In this document: in pieces, positions 25,758-33,308 of the stretch | How the letters are laid out: every line of letters starts with the position of its first letter | Numbering within the stretch: the first letter of the stretch is position 1 | From: Gemmatimonadales bacterium | Lineage (GTDB): Bacteria > Gemmatimonadota > Gemmatimonadetes > Palauibacterales > Palauibacteraceae | Assembly: GCA_009838765.1 (NCBI GenBank) | Contig: VXQX01000080.1 | Span: 1-64,000 of the forward strand | Direction: 5' to 3' | DNA: 64,000 nucleotides | Made by a program: the position numbers and the translations under genes | Notes under the pieces: model-generated | Databases searched by the model: none | What the model was told of the DNA's origin: nothing | Seen by the model: the letters and a program-made list of their open reading frames with translations, nothing else

Positions 25758-27293
25758 CTACGGAGCGACGCACTCGAAGCTGTCCTCGCGTTTCGGGTCT
25801 CCGGCGCCGTTGTAGGCGGCGTGGGCCGGCCACGGGCATACGGGCCGCTGCATCTCGACGCCGTTCTCGCCCTCGCCGAACTTCGTCGCGACGAGCCGCT
25901 CTGGGGCTTCGTCCTCCTCGACCCACGACTGGATGGCGGCGATCCAGTCCACGAAATCCGGCCCCGGCCCGCCCGCGCAATGGAGCACGCCGGGCAGCAT
26001 GAACAGCCGCGCGTAATCCTCCGCCTCCTCGTCGCCCGCGGCCACGCCCTCGTAGTAGGCGATGGTTCCGCTGGCGGGGATCGCGGAGTCGGACCAGCCG
26101 GTCCAGAGGATCAGCTTGCCGCCCGCCGTCTTGAACGCGCCCAGGTCCGTGTCCGTCGCGTTGAGGATCGCGCGGGCGCGGCGCGTGTCCTCCTCCCACG
26201 CGAAGTAGTCGCCGAAGTCGTACGTGGAGTAGTCGAACTCCGGGTCGTCGAAGATGATGTACTTGTACATCTGCGTGCCGAAGGCGTATTGGAGGTTGGG
26301 CCCGGCCGGACCCAGCTGCATCTCGCGCCCCGTGACCCAACTCCTCCATCCGCCGGGGTCGGTCTCACCTCCGAAGGGGAAGCCGGGGTAAATGTGCCGG
26401 TCCCCCGCGCGGGCGCCGCCGTAGATCACCTCCGCGGCCGCCCGCTGTTCGTCGGTCAGTCCCTCGATCGAAGCGAGGTCGATCTCGCAGGCCATGGGGT
26501 TCGTCATGAACCCGTCCTCCACGCCGTCGTTCCCGTCGCACGCCTCGAGGATCGCGGCTTCGAGGATGGCCGCGGCCTCGTCCGTGATCACCGGGGTCGC
26601 GAGGTCGTTCGGATCGGGATACAGCGCCTGTTGCGTCTGGAGGAAGAAAGCTCCGAGGCCGGGCCAGTCGTAGGCGGGAGCGCCGGACACGATGCCGTCA
26701 AAGTCGTCCGGGTAGCGCTGCGACGACATCATCGCCTGGCCACCGCCGCGCGAGCAGCCGATGAAGTAGGAATACTCGATGTCGCGGCCGTAGAAGAGGC
26801 GGACGATCGTCTTCGCCGTCTCCGCCGTCACGTGCACCGCCCGGTGGCCGAAGTTGACCTCGCGGTCGGGCCGGTTCAGCGCCCAGCTCGCGTCGATCCC
26901 CGGACCCTCGTGTCCCGTGTCCGTCCCCACCGTGGCGAACCCGCGGCTCAGGACCGAGACCGGCCCCGCGAACTGGAGCGCCTGGTTCTGGACGCTCCCC
27001 ACGAACCCGCCGCCGCCGCCCATGAGGAAGCGGCCGTTCCAGTCCTCGGCCAGCGGGAGGAGGAGTTCGAAGTGGATCTCCTCGTCGATCGTCCCGCGCA
27101 CGCGGCAGTGCGCCGGGTCGCTCGCCCCGGCCTCCACCTCCGTCACCTCATCGAGGACGAACCCGCTCCACGACATGGCGGTCAGCTCGCCGCACGTGAG
27201 GGCGGGGACGAGGTCGACCGCCGGGGCGGGGGCGAAGGCGGTGAGGGTCAGGACGGCGGCGGACGAAACCGCGAGGCGGCGCGACGGAGTCAT
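25758..27293 (-). CDS. Secreted tannase / feruloyl esterase family protein
   Basis: 511 residues with a signal peptide (MTPSRRLAVSSAAVLTLTAFAPAPA). The catalytic triad is visible: Ser in I-G-C-S-R-G-G-G-Q near residue 180, Asp in W-T-G-W-S-D-S-A-I-P near 405, and His in L-P-G-V-L-H-C-A-G-G-P-G-P near 450. Typical family blocks are F-L-M-G-G-G-G-G-F and A-T-V-G-T-D-T-G-H. The family hydrolyses ester bonds of tannins, feruloyl-polysaccharides or mono-hydroxyethyl terephthalate-like esters. It is on the same strand as, and about 80 bp upstream of, the molybdenum hydroxylase, so an aromatic substrate for both is conceivable. The exact substrate cannot be predicted. Confidence 0.87.
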   Translation of the reverse strand: MTPSRRLAVSSAAVLTLTAFAPAPAVDLVPALTCGELTAMSWSGFVLDEVTEVEAGASDPAHCRVRGTIDEEIHFELLLPLAEDWNGRFLMGGGGGFVGSVQNQALQFAGPVSVLSRGFATVGTDTGHEGPGIDASWALNRPDREVNFGHRAVHVTAETAKTIVRLFYGRDIEYSYFIGCSRGGGQAMMSSQRYPDDFDGIVSGAPAYDWPGLGAFFLQTQQALYPDPNDLATPVITDEAAAILEAAILEACDGNDGVEDGFMTNPMACEIDLASIEGLTDEQRAAAEVIYGGARAGDRHIYPGFPFGGETDPGGWRSWVTGREMQLGPAGPNLQYAFGTQMYKYIIFDDPEFDYSTYDFGDYFAWEEDTRRARAILNATDTDLGAFKTAGGKLILWTGWSDSAIPASGTIAYYEGVAAGDEEAEDYARLFMLPGVLHCAGGPGPDFVDWIAAIQSWVEEDEAPERLVATKFGEGENGVEMQRPVCPWPAHAAYNGAGDPKREDSFECVAP

Positions 27294-27452
27294 GTGTATT
27301 CCCCGGATCGGAGTGTCTCGCGACGAGTGCCTCCGGGCCCGACCCTCAAGTCAGGGCTCGGCGGCGCGACCGAACGGAGTTACGGTGCCGTCGGGGACGC
27401 CGGGCCGCAACGGTCCCCGGGCCGCAACGGTCTCCGGGCCCGGGGTCGGGGA

Positions 27453-28940
27453 TCAGTGCGGCCTGTCGGGCCAGCGCAAACGGACCTTGCGGGCGCCCAT
27501 GTGGGTCTTGAGGGTCTGTTCCGCCTCAGCGCGCGTAATCTCGCCTGCCTCGAACGCCGCCTGGAGCCGACGGACCTCCATGGCCAACTCGGTGAGCATC
27601 TCCTCCCACCTGCCCTGCAAGCTGCCCTCCAGGTTTTCAAGGTTCTCCATCGCGGTTCCCAGACGCAGCCAAAGATCCCTCGGAATCTCCGTTGTTTCGA
27701 TTTCGCCCTCGATCCTTCCGCGCACAATTTCAATCTCCCGCTTGGCGCGCCCCAGACGCTCGGCCGTCATGCGGATGCGCGCCTTGGCTTCCGGGTCGAG
27801 GTCGAGCGCTTGGAAAATCCCGTCTTCGTCCACGTATCCGAAGCCTGCTTCCGGATCGACCGCCCATTTTCCCGCATGGACCCGGTAGGTTCCATCCTCG
27901 TCCACGTACCCGATCCCCCCTTCCAGATGAACGCCCGCCTCGGGGCCGGCGGTTTCCGCGCCAGCGACTCCCTCCGCGCTGACGACGCCTTCCAGGCGCG
28001 AGGCGCGCTCGGGCTCGGCCGGGCTCTGCGGGATCGGCGTGTCGCAGGCCAGGGCGAACAGGCCCAATCCGGCTGCGGCGGTGAGGATGGAAGCCCGGAC
28101 TCGCGGCTTCTTCGTCGAGGTCTTGATCATCATGAGTCTCCTTTCAATGACAGGACGTCCGCCGCGGATCAGGGCCGGTACCGGCTCCGGGGTCCGCCGA
28201 CTCCCGCCCGCGACCGCCAGGAGCAGCCGGGCGTAGCTTCGGACGGGGGTGCCGCGGGCCAGGACACGGCGGTCGCAGTCTCCTTCCACCGCGAGCCGGA
28301 GCCTGACGAGGGACCACCAGACCGCGGGGTTCCAGGGTGAGAGCGACGCGAGCAGGAGCCCCGTCGCCAGCAGAGCGGGATCCCGGGCCCGCATGTGCTC
28401 CCGTTCGTGGAGCACGACCATCTCGATGTCCCTCTCGCCGAGTTCGAAGGTCCACGACGGAAGGACGATACGGGACCGAATCAGCCCCACGACCGCCGGC
28501 CCGAATCTCTCCGACCGCAGAACTTCCTCGCCGCAGACGTCCCGCGGTTCCCACGTCGTGCGCAACCGCCGCAGGCGGAGGCAGAGCAGAGAAAAGAGGA
28601 TGAGGACAAGGATGGAACCCGCGATCCAGAGGGCTCCGAGAGAATCCTCCAGTCCGACCCCGCCGAGGAAGCTCCGGCTTTGCTCAGGGAGCGATGCCGC
28701 CGGAGTTCCGAGTTCATACAGGGCGCGAACGGGGAGCGCCAACGGTCCGGGACCGTTCGTGGCCGCGGCGGCGGGAAGAAATCGGGGGAAGAACGGAGCC
28801 AGTCCGCCGACCCCGAGGGCGCCGAGCCAGACCCACCGGGTCGGTCGCCCGTGGGCCCGCAGACCCCGATCGAGGCACCACGCGGCCCCGCCGACGAGGC
28901 CCGCGACAATCAGTCCGTAGATCATCGTGGCCAGAGTCAT
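27453..28940 (-). CDS. M56 family (BlaR1/MecR1-like) membrane metalloprotease sensor
   Basis: 495 residues. Two N-terminal helices (about 5-24 and 36-58), another at 103-120, then the cytosolic zinc protease motif H-E-R-E-H near residue 183, with the distal acidic E-G-D-C-D near 222, then a further hydrophobic stretch near 290 ending F-A-L-A-C-D. BlaR1 sensors cleave or trigger loss of their BlaI repressor. The usual penicillin-binding sensor domain is absent. Instead the C-terminal 190 residues contain two G-Y-V-D-E-D-G repeats (around 344 and 369) and a charged helical tail, so the signal sensed is probably not a beta-lactam. It overlaps the blaI-like gene by ATGA. Confidence 0.85.
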   Translation of the reverse strand: MTLATMIYGLIVAGLVGGAAWCLDRGLRAHGRPTRWVWLGALGVGGLAPFFPRFLPAAAATNGPGPLALPVRALYELGTPAASLPEQSRSFLGGVGLEDSLGALWIAGSILVLILFSLLCLRLRRLRTTWEPRDVCGEEVLRSERFGPAVVGLIRSRIVLPSWTFELGERDIEMVVLHEREHMRARDPALLATGLLLASLSPWNPAVWWSLVRLRLAVEGDCDRRVLARGTPVRSYARLLLAVAGGSRRTPEPVPALIRGGRPVIERRLMMIKTSTKKPRVRASILTAAAGLGLFALACDTPIPQSPAEPERASRLEGVVSAEGVAGAETAGPEAGVHLEGGIGYVDEDGTYRVHAGKWAVDPEAGFGYVDEDGIFQALDLDPEAKARIRMTAERLGRAKREIEIVRGRIEGEIETTEIPRDLWLRLGTAMENLENLEGSLQGRWEEMLTELAMEVRRLQAAFEAGEITRAEAEQTLKTHMGARKVRLRWPDRPH

Positions 28941-29311
28941 GGCTCGCTCTCCTCGAGGTCATCGAGGATCCGCCGCATGCGCTCCAGTTCCTCCGGCGAG
29001 ACCTCCCGGCCCGAGATGAGCTGGGCGAGGACGAGTTCCGCCGACCCGCCGAAGATCTTGTCCCGGATCCGGGCCAGCGCCGTCTCGCCCGCCGTCTCGG
29101 AGGCGACGAGCGGAAAGTACCGATATGCGCGCCCCTCCGCCTCGTGCCGGACGGCGCCCTTCTTCTCCAGGATCTGGAGGATCTTGAGAACGGTCGTGTA
29201 GCCGACCTCATCCTCGAGTGCCTCCATGACCTCGCTCACGGAGCCGGACCCGCGGCGCCACAGGACGCTCATGATGTCCAGCTCCCGGTCGCTGAATGTC
29301 GGATCCCTCAA
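28937..29311 (-). CDS. BlaI/MecI/CopY family transcriptional repressor
   Basis: 124 residues using a TTG start with a textbook AAGGAGGT 6 nt before it; the longer frame to 29359 lacks homology. The winged-helix domain is typical: F-S-D-R-E-L-D-I-M-S-V-L-W, then S-V-S-E-V-M-E-A-L, then Y-T-T-V-L-K-I-L-Q-I-L-E-K-K-G as recognition helix. The C-terminal half is the dimerisation and cleavage region. It is expected to repress its own operon until the M56 protease is activated. Two near-identical palindromes flank its promoter (see 29351 and 29398). Confidence 0.92.
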   Translation of the reverse strand: MRDPTFSDRELDIMSVLWRRGSGSVSEVMEALEDEVGYTTVLKILQILEKKGAVRHEAEGRAYRYFPLVASETAGETALARIRDKIFGGSAELVLAQLISGREVSPEELERMRRILDDLEESEP

Positions 29312-29350
29312 GGCTTCACCTCCTTCAGGCAACGTCCCCGCCCAAACATA

Positions 29351-29366
29351 TACGAACATCTTCGTA
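29351..29366. promoter_or_regulatory. Operator 1 of the BlaI-type repressor
   Basis: TACGAA-CATC-TTCGTA is a perfect 6-4-6 inverted repeat placed at the predicted transcription start of the blaI-like gene. A further overlapping palindrome TTCGTACGAA lies at 29361-29370. The size and spacing match dimeric BlaI-family operators, though the sequence differs from the classic TACA/TGTA type. Confidence 0.65.
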
Positions 29367-29370
29367 CGAA

Positions 29371-29399
29371 AGGATACGTGGTTCAGTCCGCCTCGTCAA
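29371..29399 (-). promoter_or_regulatory. Promoter of the blaI-blaR1-like operon
   Basis: On the minus strand TTGACG (-35, 29399-29394) and TATCCT (-10, 29376-29371) are separated by exactly 17 bp. Operator 2 touches the -35 element and operator 1 lies just after the -10 element. Confidence 0.6.
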
Positions 29400-29413
29400 C
29401 GAAGATCTTCGTA
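29398..29413. promoter_or_regulatory. Operator 2 of the BlaI-type repressor
   Basis: AACGAA-GATC-TTCGTA shares the half-sites of operator 1; the inner 14 bp (29399-29412) are a perfect palindrome. Its centre is 47 bp from that of operator 1. It also lies about 120 bp upstream of the divergent aconitase X gene, so it might affect that gene too. Confidence 0.6.
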
Positions 29414-29530
29414 CATGCGCCGGCCCTTGTGAATCCCGACCGGTCGACCAAGGCTCCCGGAACAACCCCGACCTCCGACGAGAACGCCTTTGACGGGGCC
29501 ATATCCGAGCAGGTGACAACCGACGGTGCG

Positions 29531-30871
29531 ATGGATCTGACACGGGACGAGCGAGAGGTCCTCGACGGAAGCCGGGGGGAGATCCCCCGCAAGCTCCTCC
29601 TCACCATGGTCCGCTTCGGCGCGGCGATGGATGCGGAGCGGCTCGTCCCGGTGGAGGGTCCCGGGCACCTCGTGATTCCGGAGTCCAAGCCCGGCGTGGG
29701 GGCGCGGACGGAGTTTCTCGAGGCGCTCGTTGACGCCGGGGTCCGGGCCGCGCTTCCCTTCACGGCCGACCCGGCCACGATTCTCAACGAGACGCTGTCG
29801 GACCTGACGGACGAGCAGCGGGAGCAGCTCGCCCGCGCGTACCCGATGGAGGTGCGCTACCGGGAGGCGCTCACGAAGCTGGGCCTGCGCGACGCGGGCG
29901 GGCTGACCTGCACGCCGTGGTTCGAGGAGGTGGCGAACCGGCCCTCCTACGGCCAGGTCGTGGCGTGGGCGGAGTCCTCCGCGGTCGTGTACGCGAACTC
30001 CGTCATCGGCGCGCGCACGCACCGGAATCCCGGGATTATCGATCTCATCTCCAACGTCGTCGGCAAGACGCCGCTCGCCGGCCTGCTCACCGACGAGGGG
30101 CGGCGGGCGAACTGGCTCGTCGAGGTCGAGGCGGCGGGGCCGATCAACGGCCAGGTGCTCGGCTACATCGTCGGGCGCGAGGTCGGAGACGGGATCCCGT
30201 GGGTGACGGGGCTCGCGGACATGCTCGAGGGCGGCGAACACCAGGCGAGCGGGAAATTCCTGCGCGACTTCGGGACGAACGCGTCGGTGGGCGGCGGCGT
30301 CGGCCTCTTCCACGTGGAGGGCGTCACCGTGGAGGCGAAGCGGTACGGCCGGCGGCTCATCCGCGACGACGCCCGCCGGCTTGCGATCGACGCGGGGGAG
30401 ATCGAGTCGGTCGGGGCGTCGCTGCGGGCGGACCGCCCGGTCGAGGAGCTGCGGCCGAACAAGGTCCTGCTCGGCTGCCCGCACCTCACCTACGACCAGC
30501 TCTGCGCGTGGACCGATGCGGTGGAGAGCGGACTCGCGCGCGCCGGACGCGATCGCCTCGCGGTGGAGACGGTGTTCGTCGCGGCCCCCGACGTGGTGTC
30601 CCGCTTCCGCGCCGAACATCCGGGCTTCGCGGCCCTCGCCCTCGCGGGAGGGCACGTGGGTTCCTTCTGCCTCGAGGCGTTCATGCAGGACCCGATCCTC
30701 GCGCCCGCCTGCGTGGTCACGAACTCGAACAAGCTCCGCTACTACAGCCGCAACGTGTACATGCTCGACGACGAGGCGCTCCTCCGGGTCATGGTGGCGG
30801 GCAACACCGAGGGGGCCGCCGCGCCCTCCACGGGGGCCTCCCCGGGGACCTTCTCCGAGGGTCGTGCCTGA
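29531..30871 (+). CDS. Aconitase X large (catalytic) subunit
   Basis: 446 residues. The N-terminus M-D-L-T-R-D-E-R-E-V-L-D-G-S-R-G matches the start of the AcnX catalytic domain; other marks are the C-T-P-W-F-E-E-V-A-N-R-P-S-Y-G-Q block near 130-145, W-A-E-S-S-A-V-V-Y-A-N-S-V-I-G-A-R-T-H-R-N-P-G near 150-172, G-C-P-H-L-T-Y near 317 and V-V-T-N-S-N-K-L near 395. Known AcnX enzymes dehydrate cis-3-hydroxy-L-proline (bacteria) or phosphomevalonate (archaea). In this organism the two domains are separate genes; the small subunit follows with a TGATG overlap. The substrate is most likely a hydroxyproline or another hydroxy acid. The neighbouring catabolic genes support a degradative role. Confidence 0.85.
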   Translation: MDLTRDEREVLDGSRGEIPRKLLLTMVRFGAAMDAERLVPVEGPGHLVIPESKPGVGARTEFLEALVDAGVRAALPFTADPATILNETLSDLTDEQREQLARAYPMEVRYREALTKLGLRDAGGLTCTPWFEEVANRPSYGQVVAWAESSAVVYANSVIGARTHRNPGIIDLISNVVGKTPLAGLLTDEGRRANWLVEVEAAGPINGQVLGYIVGREVGDGIPWVTGLADMLEGGEHQASGKFLRDFGTNASVGGGVGLFHVEGVTVEAKRYGRRLIRDDARRLAIDAGEIESVGASLRADRPVEELRPNKVLLGCPHLTYDQLCAWTDAVESGLARAGRDRLAVETVFVAAPDVVSRFRAEHPGFAALALAGGHVGSFCLEAFMQDPILAPACVVTNSNKLRYYSRNVYMLDDEALLRVMVAGNTEGAAAPSTGASPGTFSEGRA

Positions 30872-31308
30872 TGCCCCACATCCGGGGCCGGGCCGTCATC
30901 GGCGGCGAGATCGCGGCGCCCGCCGCCGTTTCCCGCGTCGGGTTCAACCCCTTCGCGAGCTTCTGCGACCAGTTCGACGGCGGGATCGACACGGCCGTGT
31001 GCGGGGATCCGCAGAACCCCGAACTCTTCGACGAACCGCTCACCGGGCGGGTCGTCCTCGCGCCCTTCTGCGTGGGCTCCACCTCCGCCGGACCCTGCTG
31101 GGAGCGCATCGCGGAACTCGGCCTCGCCCCCGCCGGGCTCCTCCTGCCCGGGGACGTGGATCCGCTCACGGCCGGCGGCCTCATCCTGGCCGATGTCTGG
31201 CTCGACGCGCCGATCGTGTGCGTGGACCGGCTGGGGCCCGACCTGCTCGACCGGATCGAGACCGGCGACGAACTGCGCGTCGGCCGCGACGGCGTGGTGG
31301 CCTGGTAG
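30871..31308 (+). CDS. Aconitase X small (swivel, DUF126) subunit
   Basis: 145 residues, beginning M-P-H-I-R-G-R-A-V-I-G-G. The DUF126 swivel domain is recognised by G-F-N-P-F-A-S-F-C, the L-T-G-R-V-V-L-A-P-F-C-V-G-S-T-S-A-G-P block (residues about 66-85, which includes the family's conserved active-site Ser), and a C-terminal V-V-A-W. It completes the split aconitase X with the preceding gene, whose stop codon shares its A with this ATG. Confidence 0.86.
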   Translation: MPHIRGRAVIGGEIAAPAAVSRVGFNPFASFCDQFDGGIDTAVCGDPQNPELFDEPLTGRVVLAPFCVGSTSAGPCWERIAELGLAPAGLLLPGDVDPLTAGGLILADVWLDAPIVCVDRLGPDLLDRIETGDELRVGRDGVVAW

Positions 31309-31341
31309 CGGTCCGCCCTCAGGCGTCGGCCGGCAGGCGCG

Positions 31342-32244
31342 TCAGTCGTCGGAGGCTGTGAGCCAGCCCTCCCGCTCGAAGGCGGGCGACGGGTACGTGT
31401 AGAACCCCTTCCCCGACTTCACTCCGAGTTCCCCGCGCTCGATCATTCGGTCGAGGAAGCCGGGCGGCCGGTCCGACGGGTCTCCGGATGCCTCGTAGTA
31501 CACGTTCTCGATGTCGCGCACGACGTCGAGTCCGACCACGTCCATGAGTCCGCACGGCCCAATCGGCGTGCCCCAGTCGAGCATCCACGCCCGGTCGATC
31601 TCCTCCGCCCTCAGGTATCCGCCGGCGATCAGGTGCAGCGACTCCTTCTTGATGGCGCGCCAGATCCGGTTCGTGGGATAGCCCTGGATCTCGCGGCGGG
31701 CGACGATCGGCACGAGGCCGAGGCCGCGCAGGAACCGCTTCGCCGCATCGATCGTCGCGGGGTCGGTTCCGGGGTGTCCCATGACCTCGACCTTGAGGTC
31801 CTCCGGCGGGCCGAAGTTCATGTTCGTGAAGCGCTCCGGACGGCCCGTCGACTCCGCCATCCACGACCCCGGCAGCGAGGAGGTGTTCGAGGCGATGAAC
31901 GCATCCGCCGGTGCCGCCGCGCCGATCTGCCCGAGGACGACGCGTTTCAGTTCCAGGTCTTCGTGGACTGTCTCGATGACCCAGTCCGCCTCGCGCACGC
32001 AGTCCCCGATATCCCGGCACGCCTCCACGAGCCCTTGCGTCGCGCCGGCCCCGTGCCCGTCCCCTTCGTCCGCGGTCTCGAGCAGCGCACGCACGTCTTC
32101 GATCGCTCCGGCGAGCGCCTCTTCCGAGACATCGTACAGCCGCGCGCGCACCCCCCGCGCCGCGCAACCGTAGGCGATCCGCCGCCCCATCGTTCCCGCG
32201 CCGATGATGGCTACGGTCCCTGCGACGCTTTCCGTGCCGGACAT
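31342..32244 (-). CDS. 3-hydroxyacyl-CoA dehydrogenase family protein (carnitine dehydrogenase-like candidate)
   Basis: 300 residues. The Rossmann motif G-A-G-T-M-G-R-R-I-A is at about 15-24. The family's catalytic region follows: I-A-S-N-T-S-S-L near 117-124, N-M-N-F-G-P-P near 139-145 (where the catalytic His-containing H-F-x-x-P of fatty-acid enzymes is replaced), and a C-terminal helical domain with G-Y-P-T-N-R-I-W and G-K-G-F-Y-T-Y-P. The altered H-F-F-x-P motif suggests a free beta-hydroxy acid such as carnitine or gulonate rather than a CoA ester. It is divergent, 100 bp apart, from a BKACE gene; that pairing (beta-hydroxy to beta-keto, then cleavage with acetyl-CoA) is known from carnitine degradation. 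The substrate is inference. Confidence 0.8.
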   Translation of the reverse strand: MSGTESVAGTVAIIGAGTMGRRIAYGCAARGVRARLYDVSEEALAGAIEDVRALLETADEGDGHGAGATQGLVEACRDIGDCVREADWVIETVHEDLELKRVVLGQIGAAAPADAFIASNTSSLPGSWMAESTGRPERFTNMNFGPPEDLKVEVMGHPGTDPATIDAAKRFLRGLGLVPIVARREIQGYPTNRIWRAIKKESLHLIAGGYLRAEEIDRAWMLDWGTPIGPCGLMDVVGLDVVRDIENVYYEASGDPSDRPPGFLDRMIERGELGVKSGKGFYTYPSPAFEREGWLTASDD

Positions 32245-32344
32245 GGCATCCTCTTGTGAATCGGTGTGAGATGGTCAAGGCTCCCGGAGGACCGGGAACG
32301 ACCTCCCGAGACGATCGCAGCCTTCACAGCCTTCCGAGGAGCAG

Positions 32345-33304
32345 ATGACCAGCACCTGGAACTACGGCGACCCCTACGCCTACATGGACAGGGTCGCCGG
32401 CGGCATGCCCCCCGTCATCATCTGTCTGGCCGCGAACGGCGGCATCCAGGGGAAAGAGTATAACGACGCCCTCCCGGAGACGTCCGAGGAACTGGCCGAA
32501 TCCGTCGGCGAGGCATACGACGCCGGCGCCTCGATGGTGCACATCCACGCCCGCAACCCCGAGACGCTGTGGAAGGGGGCGACGACGACGGAGGTGTGGC
32601 TCGAGGCGAACCGCCGCCTGCGCGAGCGGTGCCCCGAGATCATCATCAACAACACCACCGGCGGCGACCTGTGGATGGACGATGAACAGCGCCTGTCCTG
32701 CCTCGACGCCAACCCGGAGGTGGCATCGCTGAACCTCGCCCCGGACATGGGCAAGTTCAAACTCAAGCCGCGCGGGGAGGAGTACACGCACCCCCGCCCC
32801 GCGATCGACTTCGACGACTGCACGCCTTTTTCCTACAGGCAGATTGCGCACTTCGCGGCGGAGATGAAGGCGCGTGGGATCAAGCCCGAACTGGAGACCT
32901 ACCATCCCGGCTGCGGGTGGGTGATCCGGGACCTGATGGCGCAGGGCCTCATCGAGCCGCCGTACTGGGTCCAGACCGTGATGGGCTACCAGACGTCGAG
33001 CTGGCCGACCGTCGACAACGTCGTGAACATGGTCCGGGAGTTCCCCGAAGGTTCCGTCTGGCTGTGCTCCGGAATCGGGCCGCACCAGCTTCCGATGACC
33101 ACGCTCGCCACCCTCATGGGAGGCCATGTCCGCGTCGGCCTCGAGGACAACATCTACTACCGCCGCGGCTACAAGGTGGAGAGCAACCGCCAGCTCGTGC
33201 AGCGCGCCGTCCGGATCGCGCACGAGTTGAACCGCGAGGTCGCCACGCCCGCGCAGGCGCGCGAAATGCTCGGGCTTTCCCCGACCCCGTCACAGTACGG
33301 CTGA
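32345..33304 (+). CDS. Beta-keto acid cleavage enzyme (BKACE, DUF849)
   Basis: 319 residues. The TIM-barrel BKACE family is shown by P-P-V-I-I-C-L-A-A-N-G near 22-32, the metal-binding M-V-H-I-H-A-R-N-P near 65-72 (two His), the N-N-T-T-G-G strand near 99-104, P-E-L-E-T-Y-H-P-G near 180, and G-H-V-R-V-G-L-E-D-N near 258-267 with the Glu that holds the metal. BKACE enzymes condense a beta-keto acid with acetyl-CoA and release a new CoA ester and acetoacetate; examples are 3-keto-5-aminohexanoate and dehydrocarnitine cleavage. GAGGAG precedes the start. An APC permease follows after 4 bp, probably bringing in the substrate. Confidence 0.88.
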   Translation: MTSTWNYGDPYAYMDRVAGGMPPVIICLAANGGIQGKEYNDALPETSEELAESVGEAYDAGASMVHIHARNPETLWKGATTTEVWLEANRRLRERCPEIIINNTTGGDLWMDDEQRLSCLDANPEVASLNLAPDMGKFKLKPRGEEYTHPRPAIDFDDCTPFSYRQIAHFAAEMKARGIKPELETYHPGCGWVIRDLMAQGLIEPPYWVQTVMGYQTSSWPTVDNVVNMVREFPEGSVWLCSGIGPHQLPMTTLATLMGGHVRVGLEDNIYYRRGYKVESNRQLVQRAVRIAHELNREVATPAQAREMLGLSPTPSQYG

Positions 33305-33308
33305 GCCC

